Origin: Candidatus Jingweiarchaeum tengchongense
Lineage (GTDB): Archaea; Nanobdellota; Nanobdellia; Jingweiarchaeales; Jingweiarchaeaceae
Length of the DNA: 64,000 bases
Assembly: GCA_025920705.1 (NCBI GenBank)
Contig: JAPDLJ010000003.1
Location: 1 to 64,000, forward strand
Direction: 5' to 3'
Position 1 is the first letter of the stretch. Every line of letters starts with the position of its first letter. Below the pieces are notes generated by a model. It did not search any database. It had not been told where the DNA came from and worked only from the letters and a program-made list of their open reading frames with translations. Position numbers and translations under genes: made by a program. Positions 1 to 9,800 of this stretch are shown one piece after another.

Positions 1-195
1 ATTGAGAAAGAGGATTTGGACATACATGAAAGAAACATAAAACTTTTGAATAAGGTTAGAAGCAGGTATAAAAAATTAGCAAGAAACAATATATTCGCGA
101 AGAAGTGGTACATAGTCAATTCCTCGAAAGACATGGGAGAGGTACATAAAAAGATAAAAAAAATCATTATGTTTGAGCTCGGGATTAAGAAATGA
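1..195 (+). CDS. Thymidylate kinase-like protein, C-terminal end only (gene enters from the left)
   Basis: An open frame runs from base 1 to a TGA at 193-195. The 64 visible residues read like the LID and C-terminal helices of a dTMP kinase: an acidic EKEDLDIHE segment, then a VRSRYKKLA helix and a late EVHKKI helix. The enzyme would phosphorylate dTMP to dTDP in the cytoplasm. The next gene, also thymidylate kinase-like, starts inside this stop codon (ATGA overlap), so the two are translationally coupled. The P-loop lies outside the window, so the catalytic state of this copy cannot be judged. Family assignment rests on this short piece plus the neighbour. Confidence 0.6.
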   Translation: MEKEDLDIHERNIKLLNKVRSRYKKLARNNIFAKKWYIVNSSKDMGEVHKKIKKIIMFELGIKK

Positions 196-797
196 AAGGT
201 GCATTCATTGTATTTGAAGGGCCAGATGGAGCTGGTTTAAGCACACAGGCAGAGCTTCTTGATAAGTATTTAAGAAAAAAAGGTTACAAAGTTGTCTTAA
301 CAAAAGAGCCAACGATTGGTCTGATTGGTGGGTTAATAAAAGCTGCGTTAAAAAATGAGTGGAAAACTTCACCATTGGCAATGCAACTTTTATTCACAGC
401 AGATAGAGCACACCACATTGACATGGAAATACTACCAGCAATCGATAAAGGGAAGATTGTGATAAGCGATCGATATTTTTTCTCAACATTTGCCTATGGT
501 GAGGCCAGCGGATTGGATGTTGAGTGGCTCAAAAAATTAAATTCGAAATTTCCGATGCCTGATTTAACGATATTTATTGATGTGCCAGTTGATGTTTCAA
601 TTGAAAGAATAAAAACATCTAGATTTGAGATGGAACTATTTGAAGAAAAGGAAAAGCTTGAGAAGATTAGAAAAGCATATTTGAAGATCGCAGAAATTTA
701 TAACAGCGATAAAACAGTTGTAATTGACGGAACAAAAAGTGTTGAAGAAATTCATGCCAAGATTGTTAAAATTGTGGCAGATAAACTTAAAATTTAA
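192..797 (+). CDS. Thymidylate kinase family protein with an altered P-loop
   Basis: The 201-residue length is typical of dTMP kinase. The N-terminal IVFEGPDGAGLST is the family P-loop, but the Walker A lysine is replaced by leucine at residue 16 (codon TTA). The SDRYFFSTFAYGEA segment carries the family DRY motif, and the FEEKEKLEKIRKAYLKIAE stretch matches the helix after the LID. It overlaps the preceding thymidylate kinase-like gene by ATGA, so the pair is a tandem duplication within one transcript. Loss of the P-loop lysine would normally weaken phosphate binding. This copy may be a low-activity partner or use a different contact; that is inference. It converges on the endonuclease IV gene with an 11-bp overlap. 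Confidence 0.8.
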   Translation: MKGAFIVFEGPDGAGLSTQAELLDKYLRKKGYKVVLTKEPTIGLIGGLIKAALKNEWKTSPLAMQLLFTADRAHHIDMEILPAIDKGKIVISDRYFFSTFAYGEASGLDVEWLKKLNSKFPMPDLTIFIDVPVDVSIERIKTSRFEMELFEEKEKLEKIRKAYLKIAEIYNSDKTVVIDGTKSVEEIHAKIVKIVADKLKI

Positions 798-1626
798 CAC
801 CCACCTTTTCCAATACTTTCTTCATCTCCAATGAATCTTTTTCTAATATTGGACTCTCACTTATTATTGTACAATTGTCTATTCCATATTTTTTCATCGC
901 TCTCGCCAATAATTCAAAATCAGGATCCTTAGCGCTTAATGGTAAATGATTTTTTTCACCTTTTTCATTGTAATTTACACATGTAAAATGGGAATGAAAA
1001 TTTTTTATGTAATTTTTTCCAAGTGCTTTTTCAATTTTCTCGAACATGTTAATATAATCCTCCTCTTTTTTGAACATTCCGTTGTACCTTGAATGGATAT
1101 GTGCAAAGTCAATTGTTGGTGAAATTCCTTTTATTTCAAGTGCTAGTGATGTTAGCTCAGAAACTGTTCCAAATTTTGTTTCATTTCCCATCGTTTCAGG
1201 TGAAATTAACACATCCTTGATCTTTTCCTCTCTAAGTCTATTTATGATCTCTTTTAAATTTTCTCTCACAATCACATAAACATCCTGTGGTTTCAATTTT
1301 CCGTAGAAGCCAGTGTGAAAAACAACATGACTTGCATGCATGAGGTGCGCCAGCCTTGCACTCTTCAAGATTCTTTCTTTACTTGCTTCGATCACTTCCT
1401 TTTTTTCGGAGCACAGATTTATAAAATATGGCGCATGTACAGAAACTGATATACCATTTACCTTAGCTTTTTCACCGAATTCAATCGCTTGTTTCTCATT
1501 CATCCATACTTGTCTCACAAATTGCACTTCAACTGCGTTTAAACCAATTTCCTTTAAATAAAGAGTACAATCCAAGAAATTTCCTTTAAACCCAATCGGC
1601 TTTCCAGCCGGACCAAGTTTTATCAT
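787..1626 (-). CDS. nfo: Endonuclease IV (AP endonuclease, base excision repair)
   Basis: A TIM-barrel AP endonuclease that cleaves the phosphodiester bond 5' of abasic sites. The trinuclear zinc ligands of the family can be followed in order: the H of HAPY (residue 64), of HTG (104), the E of PETMG (144), D and H of DFAHIH (173, 176), the HSH segment near 211-213, the H of NHLPL (227) and the E of ISES near 257. Its 279 residues match the family length. I place the start at the ATG at 1626. An in-frame TTG lies two codons upstream, but the ATG gives the usual MIKLGPAG opening. It is monocistronic and converges on the thymidylate kinase gene. Confidence 0.9.
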   Translation of the reverse strand: MIKLGPAGKPIGFKGNFLDCTLYLKEIGLNAVEVQFVRQVWMNEKQAIEFGEKAKVNGISVSVHAPYFINLCSEKKEVIEASKERILKSARLAHLMHASHVVFHTGFYGKLKPQDVYVIVRENLKEIINRLREEKIKDVLISPETMGNETKFGTVSELTSLALEIKGISPTIDFAHIHSRYNGMFKKEEDYINMFEKIEKALGKNYIKNFHSHFTCVNYNEKGEKNHLPLSAKDPDFELLARAMKKYGIDNCTIISESPILEKDSLEMKKVLEKVGVKF

Positions 1627-1751
1627 AATCAAGATAAGTATGACTCAAAATAAATTTCTTACTAATTATTTAAAAATTTTTAAATTCAACATTGTAATTC
1701 AAGAGACTTTTTAATACATTATAAATGAATATAATATGCTAAATAAAAAAA

Positions 1752-1767
1752 TTAAAAGCTTAAATAG
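1752..1767 (+). promoter_or_regulatory. TATA/BRE promoter of the ParB-like gene
   Basis: An A-rich BRE-like stretch followed by CTTAAATA at 1759-1766. A start site about 26 bases downstream falls at about 1788-1790, right at the candidate TTG/GTG starts, so the mRNA may be leaderless. Confidence 0.45.
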
Positions 1768-1790
1768 AAAGAGAATAAAGGTTTAATTTG

Positions 1791-2651
1791 GTGCTTAGAA
1801 TGGATGAAGTCGTTGAAATTGAGCTTGAAAAGCTTTTTGTTGGAGAGTGCAATGTTAGAAAAGAAAAGGGAGACCTAACTGAGCTCTCAAATTCAATCAA
1901 AGAAAAAGGGATTCTTGAACCACTCGTTGTTAGACCAATTGGAGAGAAGTATGAAGTAATCGTGGGGTCAAGGAGATTAGAAGCAGCAAAAATTGCAGGT
2001 TTACAAAAAGTGCCAGTGATAATAAAACAGATGGATGATAAGGAAGCCATGGTCACTTCTTTGATTGAAAATATCCAAAGAGAGAACCTGCAGCCAGAGG
2101 AGGAAGCAGCGGCATATCAGAAGTTGATCAAGATACTTGGAAGTATAAGGAAGGTTGCCAAATCAATTGGCAAGTCTGAAGCATCAATAAGAGAAGTACT
2201 TGAAGCAAATGAGCTTGTTTTAAAGCTAAGGGAGCTTGGATTGAATGTGCGAGCGAGGCGCGCACCTAGCAAAGCGGAAAGGGAAAGCCTTCAAGTAATA
2301 CCTTTAAGAGATGCCAGGATGATTGTGGAAGCACTAAAAAGTAAAAAGGTTGCTGCACTACCAGAAGAGGAGAAGAACAAGAAAATAGTTGAACTTTTTA
2401 AGACAATTGTACCATTACCAGAACACAAGGCAATGGAGATAATAAAAAAATTTAAGAGGAATCCAGATAAATCGATAGATGCAATCAAGCAAGAAGTACT
2501 CTCAATGGAAAAGGGTTTTAGTATGTTGATATATTTTGACCCAAAATTAGCAAGCGCGATCAGCAAAGCAGCTGAGGAAAAAAACATTGAACAGAAGAAA
2601 CTTGTAATTGAAATATTAAAGAACTGGTTGAAGGAGTCAAACTATCTCTAA
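1791..2651 (+). CDS. ParB-like DNA-binding protein with a ribbon-helix-helix-like tail
   Basis: The N-terminal 100 residues are a ParB/Srx-fold domain, with the EKGILEPLVVR strand-helix, the GSRRLEAAKIAG box and the ENIQRENLQPEEEA box. The KVAKSIGKSEASIREVLE segment (about 120-140) is the HTH. The last 45 residues (MLIYFDPKLASAISKAAEE and a following helix) look like a ribbon-helix-helix unit, a fusion not usual for chromosomal ParB. The family loads at parS-like sites for segregation or acts as a nucleoid or transcription factor. No ParA gene is adjacent; the nearest ParA-superfamily ATPase is the MinD-like gene about 43 kb away. Start is uncertain: GTG 1791 follows AAAGGT by 8 nt and lies near the predicted transcription start, TTG 1788 and ATG 1800 are alternatives. 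Confidence 0.8.
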   Translation: MLRMDEVVEIELEKLFVGECNVRKEKGDLTELSNSIKEKGILEPLVVRPIGEKYEVIVGSRRLEAAKIAGLQKVPVIIKQMDDKEAMVTSLIENIQRENLQPEEEAAAYQKLIKILGSIRKVAKSIGKSEASIREVLEANELVLKLRELGLNVRARRAPSKAERESLQVIPLRDARMIVEALKSKKVAALPEEEKNKKIVELFKTIVPLPEHKAMEIIKKFKRNPDKSIDAIKQEVLSMEKGFSMLIYFDPKLASAISKAAEEKNIEQKKLVIEILKNWLKESNYL

Positions 2652-2652
2652 T

Positions 2653-3549
2653 TCATTTTAATGCGATTTTATCGAGGAAATCGATGATCAATTCACTTGG
2701 CCAATACATAAAGAATATAATCAAACTTAAGATTGATTTGTTTTCACCGTAATATTTTGTGACAATACTACTTGCTTCATCGACCATTATTTCAGGTACT
2801 TCCCCCTCTAGTATCGATAAAAAATAAGAGATTGGCGCAACATAATCGATAAATCTGAACGCTAACATAAGCTTCCTGATCACCACTCTAAAATTTTGGG
2901 AATAGAGTGAGGCTATTGGTGACCAGGCTTCCTGGTACTTCGTTTTTAAATATAGTGATATTGAGAGCAAGTACAATAATTTCATCTTGATTAATCTTAG
3001 AATGTCAACCTCCTCTTCCCTTATGTTCGAGACACTCCATTCAAAGAACAATTCATTTGGATTTAACACTTTAAATAAGAGCATGAAGAAGTAGTATTCA
3101 GGTATGATTTCACCATCCTCGGCTAGGAGATAAAAAAATAGGTTTGAAAGGTCAGCGACATATACATATTTACTCTTCCCAGTTATCTTATACTTCTTCT
3201 TAAATATTTCATTCCATTCGACTTCATTGATAAACCCATTCTTTTCCAATTTTTCTATTGCTTCGTCTATTACTCTTCTCGCAATATTCTTCTTTCTTTG
3301 ATAATATGTACTTGCAATGCCAAATTTGTTGTATGGTCTAAGCATGAGCATGTAAAATAGTCTTGAAGCTATTTCATCTTTTAGAACATTCATTTTTTCA
3401 TGAGTTATACCACCGATGAGAATCTTCTCTCCTTCTTTCTCCAAAATTTCATATTCGCTGCCATCTTTAAATACAAATTTAACAATTCCTCTACCCATTA
3501 GTATCTTTAATTCGCTACCTTCTTTTCTTAATTTTTCTTCAATTCCCAT
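2653..3549 (-). CDS. Uncharacterised 298-residue protein, probable winged-helix N-terminal half
   Basis: I do not recognise the family. Residues about 1-60 are strand-rich with a KDGSEYEILEKEGEKILIGG segment. Residues about 75-130 look like a winged helix (a helix with ARRVIDEAIEKLEKNGFI, then basic KKKYKITGKSKYVYV). The C-terminal half is helical and hydrophobic, with aromatic-rich stretches (LLAEDGEIIPEYYFFMLLF and SIVTKYYGENKSILSLIIFF) that could pack in a soluble bundle or associate with membrane. I chose the ATG at 3549 over an in-frame start 17 codons upstream because a TATA-like element at 3577-3587 sits about 30 bp before it, giving a leaderless mRNA. It converges on the ParB-like gene, 1 bp apart. 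Confidence 0.6.
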   Translation of the reverse strand: MGIEEKLRKEGSELKILMGRGIVKFVFKDGSEYEILEKEGEKILIGGITHEKMNVLKDEIASRLFYMLMLRPYNKFGIASTYYQRKKNIARRVIDEAIEKLEKNGFINEVEWNEIFKKKYKITGKSKYVYVADLSNLFFYLLAEDGEIIPEYYFFMLLFKVLNPNELFFEWSVSNIREEEVDILRLIKMKLLYLLSISLYLKTKYQEAWSPIASLYSQNFRVVIRKLMLAFRFIDYVAPISYFLSILEGEVPEIMVDEASSIVTKYYGENKSILSLIIFFMYWPSELIIDFLDKIALK

Positions 3550-3691
3550 ATGTGTATTAAAGATACATAAAATTTCAAATTTAAAAATTTGTCCAAACAA
3601 ACAGTTCAGACGGGTTTTTAAAAGCTCAAAAATAGGCTTAAAGTCTAAAAATTGAAAAAATTTTTAAAAAATACGTGTCTTTTAGACACTT

Positions 3692-3844
3692 ATGGTTGGA
3701 TTTTTTGATTTTTTTGGATCTAAAAAACACAAATGTTTGAAATGCAAAGTGAAAATGGTAGAGTGTGGTACGATAAAATACAAGAAAAAGATGAAAAAAG
3801 TGTTTAGATGCCCTGTTTGTGGACATAGAGAAATGGAAGAATGA
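3692..3844 (+). CDS. 50-residue zinc-ribbon protein
   Basis: This short frame encodes 50 residues with two CxxC knuckles: CLKC at 15-18 and CPVC at 40-43, with a further Cys at 25. The N-terminus is hydrophobic and aromatic (MVGFFDFFG) and the middle is Lys-rich. This fits a small zinc ribbon that may bind nucleic acid or protein, but function is unknown. A TATA-like A/T stretch at 3661-3672 lies about 25 bp upstream. A 6-bp hairpin (GTGTCT at 3675-3680, AGACAC at 3684-3689) ends two bases before the ATG and could act on initiation. It ends exactly where the convergent coiled-coil gene ends. Confidence 0.65.
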   Translation: MVGFFDFFGSKKHKCLKCKVKMVECGTIKYKKKMKKVFRCPVCGHREMEE

Positions 3845-5038
3845 TCATTCCTTAGTGAATTTTAGATTTTTCAATTTTTCAAACATTTCATCCAGCTTCC
3901 TTTTCTCAATTCGACCCTTATTCAGTATGGCATTTATCTCCTCGATTAATGAATTCACATTTTCAAGCTTGCTTTTTGCCATGTCACTTATCTCTTTGTA
4001 TGTTTTCTCTGAAATTAGCGCCTCCCTATACTGATCTTCTATGATGTTTATCGTTGATTCGATTGTATTCTTCTCTTCCTGCAGAGAATTAACATATTCT
4101 CTAAGCTTTGTCTCATCTTCTTTTGAAATCGCTTCTTCCTTTACCTCTTCTCTCACTTTATTCATTTCGTCTTCCAATTTCTTGAATTTCTCTTCTATTG
4201 TGGCTAATTCACTTTTTGTGAGACAATCACCCAATTTTACCTTAAATGTATCCAATGATTTTATGAATTCTAATGAAAGGCTATCCAACTTCTTCACTTT
4301 TTCAACAAGAAATGGAAAATCCTCAAATCTCCTATTCATTTCAACATACATACTCTCAATTTTGTGTGAATATCTTTCAATTTCTTTCCTCATCTCATCT
4401 ATTCTTGAAACTTTTTCTCCAATCTCCTTACTCAAATCAACTAAGGCACTCATATTTTTTAATCTCTCAAACATTTCCTTTGTTTCCATTGATTTTTTTA
4501 ACAAGTCTTTTATGATACTTTCATACTCTAGGAGTTTTGATTTTATCGTTGTCAATTCAGTAAGCGTTTTTCTTCTATCTTCTATTATCCTATTCGGTTC
4601 AAGCTCAGCGATTATCTCGTTCGTCTTTTTTACAGAAAGTAAAACATCTTTGATTGTTGTTTCTCTTTCAAAAAATAAACCCCTTAATTCACCAATTTTT
4701 TCAGATGCAGCAGTTATTCTTTCATTTAGTTGCTTATTCAACTCTTTCAATGCATTTATCTGCACCATTATGTCTTTAATTTCCTCCTCTAATTTCAGCA
4801 ATCTCTCCTCAACCCCCAATGTTTCCCCTTTCCCAACCTTCTTTTCTTCAGCAATTTCCCCACTCTCAACCACTTTTTCTTCTGTTTTCTCCGTCGTTAC
4901 CTCTTTTACTTCAGTTTTTTCCTCAGCTTTCTCACTCACTTCTTCTCCACCTTCTTTCTTTTCTTTCTCTAATTTTTCCTTTTCTTTGGTTTCTTCCTTT
5001 TTCTCTTCTTTACTCTTTCCAAGAATTTTCTCAAACAT
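3845..5038 (-). CDS. 397-residue charged coiled-coil protein, last gene of the giant-protein operon
   Basis: There is no signal peptide or membrane helix, so it is cytoplasmic. Residues 1-75 are a low-complexity Lys/Glu region. Residues about 75-110 hold a heptad segment (VEERLLKLEEEIKDIMVQIN) nearly identical to one in the upstream coiled-coil gene. Most of 110-390 is predicted coiled coil broken near 205-260. A motif near 335 (LISEKTYKEI) resembles a SHOCT-like or short oligomerisation motif found in two neighbours. The general look recalls archaellum accessory proteins of the FlaC/D/E kind, but no specific homology can be claimed. It starts 4 bp after the preceding gene's stop, so it is cotranscribed. 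A scaffold under the cytoplasmic ATPase of the giant protein is my inference. Confidence 0.7.
   Translation of the reverse strand: MFEKILGKSKEEKKEETKEKEKLEKEKKEGGEEVSEKAEEKTEVKEVTTEKTEEKVVESGEIAEEKKVGKGETLGVEERLLKLEEEIKDIMVQINALKELNKQLNERITAASEKIGELRGLFFERETTIKDVLLSVKKTNEIIAELEPNRIIEDRRKTLTELTTIKSKLLEYESIIKDLLKKSMETKEMFERLKNMSALVDLSKEIGEKVSRIDEMRKEIERYSHKIESMYVEMNRRFEDFPFLVEKVKKLDSLSLEFIKSLDTFKVKLGDCLTKSELATIEEKFKKLEDEMNKVREEVKEEAISKEDETKLREYVNSLQEEKNTIESTINIIEDQYREALISEKTYKEISDMAKSKLENVNSLIEEINAILNKGRIEKRKLDEMFEKLKNLKFTKE
4732..4816. repeat. 85-bp direct repeat, copy 1
   Basis: Identical over 85 bp to 5132-5216, exactly 400 bp away. It encodes the shared coiled-coil heptad segment in the downstream of the two coiled-coil genes. 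Identity at the DNA level points to recent duplication or gene conversion. Confidence 0.9.
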
Positions 5039-5042
5039 TGTT

Positions 5043-5717
5043 TTAGCCCTTTCTCTTTAAGATCAATCTAACTATTTCTCTGTTCATTGTTTTGATTTCA
5101 ATGGCTTCTTGGGTGATTTGCTCAGATAATCGCTTATTCAACTCTTTCAATGCATTTATCTGCACCATTATGTCTTTAATTTCCTCCTCTAATTTCAGCA
5201 ATCTCTCCTCAACCCCAAATATCACTTCTTTTTTCTCAATTTTCTTCTTCTCTTCAACTCCTTCCCTTTTCTCCTCAATTATCTTTTCTTCTGCTTTTTC
5301 TGTTGTAACTTCCTCTTTCTTACTCTCAACTTCTTGTTTTATTTCCTCCCCATGGATTTCTTCACCAGTTTTTTCCTTTTTTATATATCTTTTCTTTTTC
5401 TTTTCTTCCTCAACTTCTACCTTTTCCTCTTCCTTTACTTCAGCTTCTTCCCCACCCTTCACTTCTATTCCCACTCCTTCTTCTTTTTTCAGCGCAGCTA
5501 AAACTTCTTGATAGCTCTTGTCAGAGATCGCACCTTTTTTATGCTCTTCTTCAAGCTCACTCAGGATTTCACTCATTCCCTTGATTTTTTCCTCTTTTTG
5601 TTCAACTTTTTCCTCAATTTTCTTTATGTCTTTTATAATCTTGCTTGTATCTTCTACCTTTTCCTCTTCGTCTTTCTTTTTCTTCAAAATCTCTTTTATG
5701 TCCGGAATTTTTAACAT
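5043..5717 (-). CDS. 224-residue Lys/Glu-rich coiled-coil protein, cotranscribed with the giant gene
   Basis: A soluble, highly charged protein. Residues about 1-80 are helical with a GAISDKSYQEVLAALKK motif (about 61-77). About 85-160 is low-complexity E/K/V. About 163-200 is the coiled-coil segment shared with the next gene, and the tail is basic (IVRLILKRKG). The start at 5717 is supported by GGTGAT, a good match to the predicted Shine-Dalgarno, which overlaps the stop codon of the giant gene 6 nt upstream. That arrangement indicates translational coupling. It has no recognisable catalytic motif. A cytoplasmic partner or regulator of the giant protein is inferred from position only. Confidence 0.7.
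   Translation of the reverse strand: MLKIPDIKEILKKKKDEEEKVEDTSKIIKDIKKIEEKVEQKEEKIKGMSEILSELEEEHKKGAISDKSYQEVLAALKKEEGVGIEVKGGEEAEVKEEEKVEVEEEKKKKRYIKKEKTGEEIHGEEIKQEVESKKEEVTTEKAEEKIIEEKREGVEEKKKIEKKEVIFGVEERLLKLEEEIKDIMVQINALKELNKRLSEQITQEAIEIKTMNREIVRLILKRKG
5132..5216. repeat. 85-bp direct repeat, copy 2
   Basis: Second copy of the exact 85-bp sequence at 4732-4816. It lies in the C-terminal coiled-coil of the upstream gene. Confidence 0.9.
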
Positions 5718-5723
5718 CCCTTA

Positions 5724-6846
5724 TCACCCTTTTTTCAACCTCGTTTTTAATGATTCAATATAAGACTCTGCCATGTGTATTGAACCTTCTTTCAATTTAT
5801 CTTTTGCAAGATTCAATTCAAGCTCCATATCATATGTATCTATCCCTTTCTTCTTTAATTTATTTATCTCCTCCTCAACTTTTTCTATTTCTTCTTTTGT
5901 CTTAAAGTAATTCTTCAACTCTTCATCACTTAATCTTGAAGTATCGTGAAGCAATGGTCTGAATTGTATAAAGTAAGGAACACCATTATTATAAGCTGGA
6001 TTTTGGAAGAGACCACTTCCAATCTCCAATTTAGGTATTATAGAAGCGTACTGTGGACCATATTTCTGTTTCACTCTTCCAATATCACCTTCGTATTTCG
6101 TCCTTAGCTGTATCTCCGTCCCAATGTTTGCCCTTATCGCTCCTCTAAAGTCCATCAATACCTGCGATATCATGAACAATCCAATTCCCCATTTCCTAAA
6201 TTCTCTACATCCCCTCTCAAGCGCGGTGTAACCACCCTTTCCACCGTATTTCGGCAGTAATCTATGCACCTCATCATATATCAATAGTAACTTCAATTTC
6301 TTTGATTCAGGTAATGCTAATTTGAATATAGAGTTAATTGTATGTCTGACAAATGCATCGATGTCATCAGGACTCAATTCATTTATTGTGAATACAGTAA
6401 TTTCTCCAGATCCCCAATATTTCCTTATATCTATCTCCATCTTCGGATCAGTCACCCGAATGATATTTGTCTTGAAACCAGTCGCATTTGAAGGTTTAAG
6501 TCCAAAGCGCGCATAATTCTTTAACATTCCTTCATCCTTACACGGATTCATAAAACCTGTCCATTGTAGTGTTGGATCAAATACAATTACAGGAATTCCT
6601 TTCTTTAGCAATTCTTCAACAATCACCATTACTGAAACTGTTTTACCAGCACCAGTACCACCAGCCGCTATTCCATGCATCATTAATTGATTGATTTCAA
6701 GATATGCATTTCTGTCAGTATCCGCGATCCTGCCCAACCAGATTGTCTCTGGTCCAGCACTTGGAACTTTTGAAAAGTCAACAGGGAATGCATACTTCGC
6801 TCTCGCTCTCCTTCTCTCTAACCATATCACGTATAATCTCCTACCA
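5724..6846 (-). other. C-terminal cytoplasmic ATPase region of the giant protein
   Basis: Residues about 11,682-12,055. The order is a basic juxtamembrane segment, a short beta-rich region (ETIWLGRIADTDRNAYLEIN), Walker A coded at 6639-6662, an IPVIVFDPTLQWTGF strand, Walker B coded around 6270-6290, MISQ, RANIGTEIQLRT with a candidate arginine finger, and a C-terminal helical hairpin from about 11,985. This is the pattern of DUF87/HerA, VirB4 and FtsK-like hexameric pumps that move DNA or protein. All key catalytic residues are visible. Which subfamily it belongs to cannot be settled by eye. Confidence 0.8.
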
Positions 6847-9800
6847 GTGAACAGTAAGAATACAAGCGCAATAAGTGCGTATGTGAGAATTGATGTTGCT
6901 AAGTAAGATAATATTTTTATTGGGAGTGGGGTTTCAACAACCTTGAACGTTGCCAAGCTACTTGCAATTTTTGTGTCATAGTGAGCAATTGCCTCGATTA
7001 CGTACACACCAGGCTTTGCCTCACTTGGGATCCTTTCCTCTTTAGATACATCCAACGAATTTTCCACAGCTAATGTTTCCTCTCTTGCAACGATTAATTT
7101 CTTTGTCTGTACTTCTCTTATTGTATAGTTAAGCCAAACATCTACCTTCTTTGTTAATCCCAAGTTGTAAAGCGATATTGCAAATTTCACTTTTTCACCA
7201 GGATCTATTTCTGGTGTTAATATTTTGAGTTGCACATCAAGGAGCGCTTCTTTCTCTGGTATGACTTTCAATGTTGTTGCAACCCTTCTTTGTTCATTTC
7301 CAGCTGCAACAATAATTTCACCATCATATATACCGATTTGTGTAGAAGGTAATGTATAGTACTTGAATTTGATTGTTCTCGTTGATTTTCCTGGTAAAGT
7401 GAATGCAGGATTTTCAATCTGGATGTACTGCCATATATTACCTTCAACAGAAACAGTGACACTGATTGGATTTGGTTGGTTATTTGTTAGATCCAATGAG
7501 ACGATTTCAAATTCTCCTGGTTTTAATTCCACAGTAATTGAATTCTTTGATAACATTGTTGGCGCTGGAGTTATTTGTTCTAATGGTATCGTTGGTGCAC
7601 CACCAACACCACCCACCCCACCTGCCCCCCCAGCTCCTGCGCCCGCTGTAAAGTTTGCAGGTATGCATGCCTTTGTTTCTTCTTGATAAGTTGGTTTGTT
7701 TTTAGTTGTATTGCAATTGTTTAAATCAGTCCATTCCAAACAAGTTCTATTTTGTTGGAAGTTGATACATTCTGACCAGTTTGACCATGAACTGCACACC
7801 CAATTCTCAACACATACTTGTGGTGGAGGAGGTGGAGGTGGAGCTCCACCACCCCCTCCACCTCCAATTAATGGGCAATCAGAAGCGCAATTTAACGATG
7901 ATTCACCATACTCTAATTCACATTCAAAGTTACCACAAACATATTCAGCCAATGCATATGCTCTTCCCTGGATGGAAGTTTCATTTGACCAGACGATTTC
8001 ATTTAATGTATCAAGATGTGACCATCTTCTATACCATCCACTATAACACTTTAGATTTCCAAAATCCCAATCATCACACCTGTACACACCCAAATTATTT
8101 ATACTCGTAATGTTCATTTTATCATTTGAATAATTAAATGCAATCATTACATTACTATAATTTAATGTTGTATTAATCGAAAATCCTCTTAATGAGCCAG
8201 TACCAATGTTCTTTGCAGGTATATAACCAACTTTTACTGGATCAATGACGCTGTTAAAGATTGGCACCAAGAATAACTTGTAAGAAGCATTGAACATGTT
8301 TCCCTTCACGTCATAATTTCTTGCTGTTATTTCTTGTGAATAAATACCCGTTGTCGCATTTGATTCAAATTCATAAATCAAGCTGTCAGTACCCGCCCTA
8401 TACAATTGGAATAACACGTAAATTGGTGGCTTCGATGCAGACTCCTCATTCAACGCAGTACCATTAAACCAAATTGGGCTGACCACATCAAAGTAAGTGG
8501 TTGTTGTGTTACAATTTCCAGTATAATCGCAACACCTTATTACAGCATTATAGTCTCCAACTAAATTTGTACCCGTGAAGTTATATCCAAATATGTAACT
8601 ATCTGCCATCACACCCATCAATATCATTGGCATATTTGTATAAATTGTACCATTTGGTAATGTCACATTTAACATTGAGTTTTTAATCCCACCCATATCA
8701 GTTGCATTCACAATAATCAGAACAGTTTCAGAAGCATTTACCTTATCTGGAATCGATGATGCTGTTAAAATTGGAGGTATTGTATCATTATATATGATTG
8801 CCTTTCTCTCTTTGTCAAAGTATGTGATGTTCTCAGTTAAGTAATCTACACTTACATTCAAATCATAACCACGATTTAATGTTAGATTTGGTGCTTGTAT
8901 TCTCACAATCCAATAAGAATCTGACCAGCTATATGCAATGCTTGTGATGTTAGCTGTTGTATATTCATTTTCATAATTTAGAATTATCTTCCAATTCAAT
9001 TCAGAACCACTCGTGATTGGTAAGTTTGCATATGTTACATTTACATGAAGTTCAAGTGTATCATTTGGCATTACATTTATAAATGGATTTGTTTCAATTG
9101 GTGAAATGATGCTTACGGCATACGGATGCACAGTCAGATTTATTGTCGTATTCCTAGTTTGTGGATAAGCCGATGCATTCGACGTAATTAGATATTGTGT
9201 GAAATTTGTTTTGGAATTAACGGTCGGGACCGAGTAATTCACGCGCACAACACCACTTTCATTGAATGCAAGATAAAGCATAGTTGTGTTTGTACTTATA
9301 TAGCTCCCATTTACACTTACATTCAATCTAAGTCTTGAACTACCAAGATTATTTATTACAACATTACCAACCGTACCATTCGTTCCTTGTATTACATTCT
9401 TACTGATGAATACTGGAACGTGCTCCCACCAAAGTGGAACTGAAATGTTGAGCATAAATACTTCATATGCTTCAAGTGCACTTACATTGATTAATGCTTG
9501 GTAAATGCCATGCGTATAGTTCGGTGGTACTGTTATTGTTACATTCACTTCTACTCCTTCACCAACGTTTAATGCTTCGATGAAATCCGGATCGAAAGTA
9601 ATATTAAAGTCATTACATGGAATTCCAGATTTACATGTAAATGTGATGTTATGTAATGGTAGATTTCCAGTTGAATTCACATGGAATGTTGTTGAATTCG
9701 TTAGACCGATTATCGTTAAATTCACTACATTTTCAAGTACGTCAAGAATTGGATATTGTGTTATTTCAAATAATATTGTTGTTTTGTTTTCCCCCATGCT

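Noticed and set aside
4041-5763. Ser/Phe-rich open frames on the plus strand opposite the coiled-coil genes
   Set aside because: Antisense of Lys/Glu-rich coding gives Ser/Phe/Leu-rich frames; there is no start context or family match.
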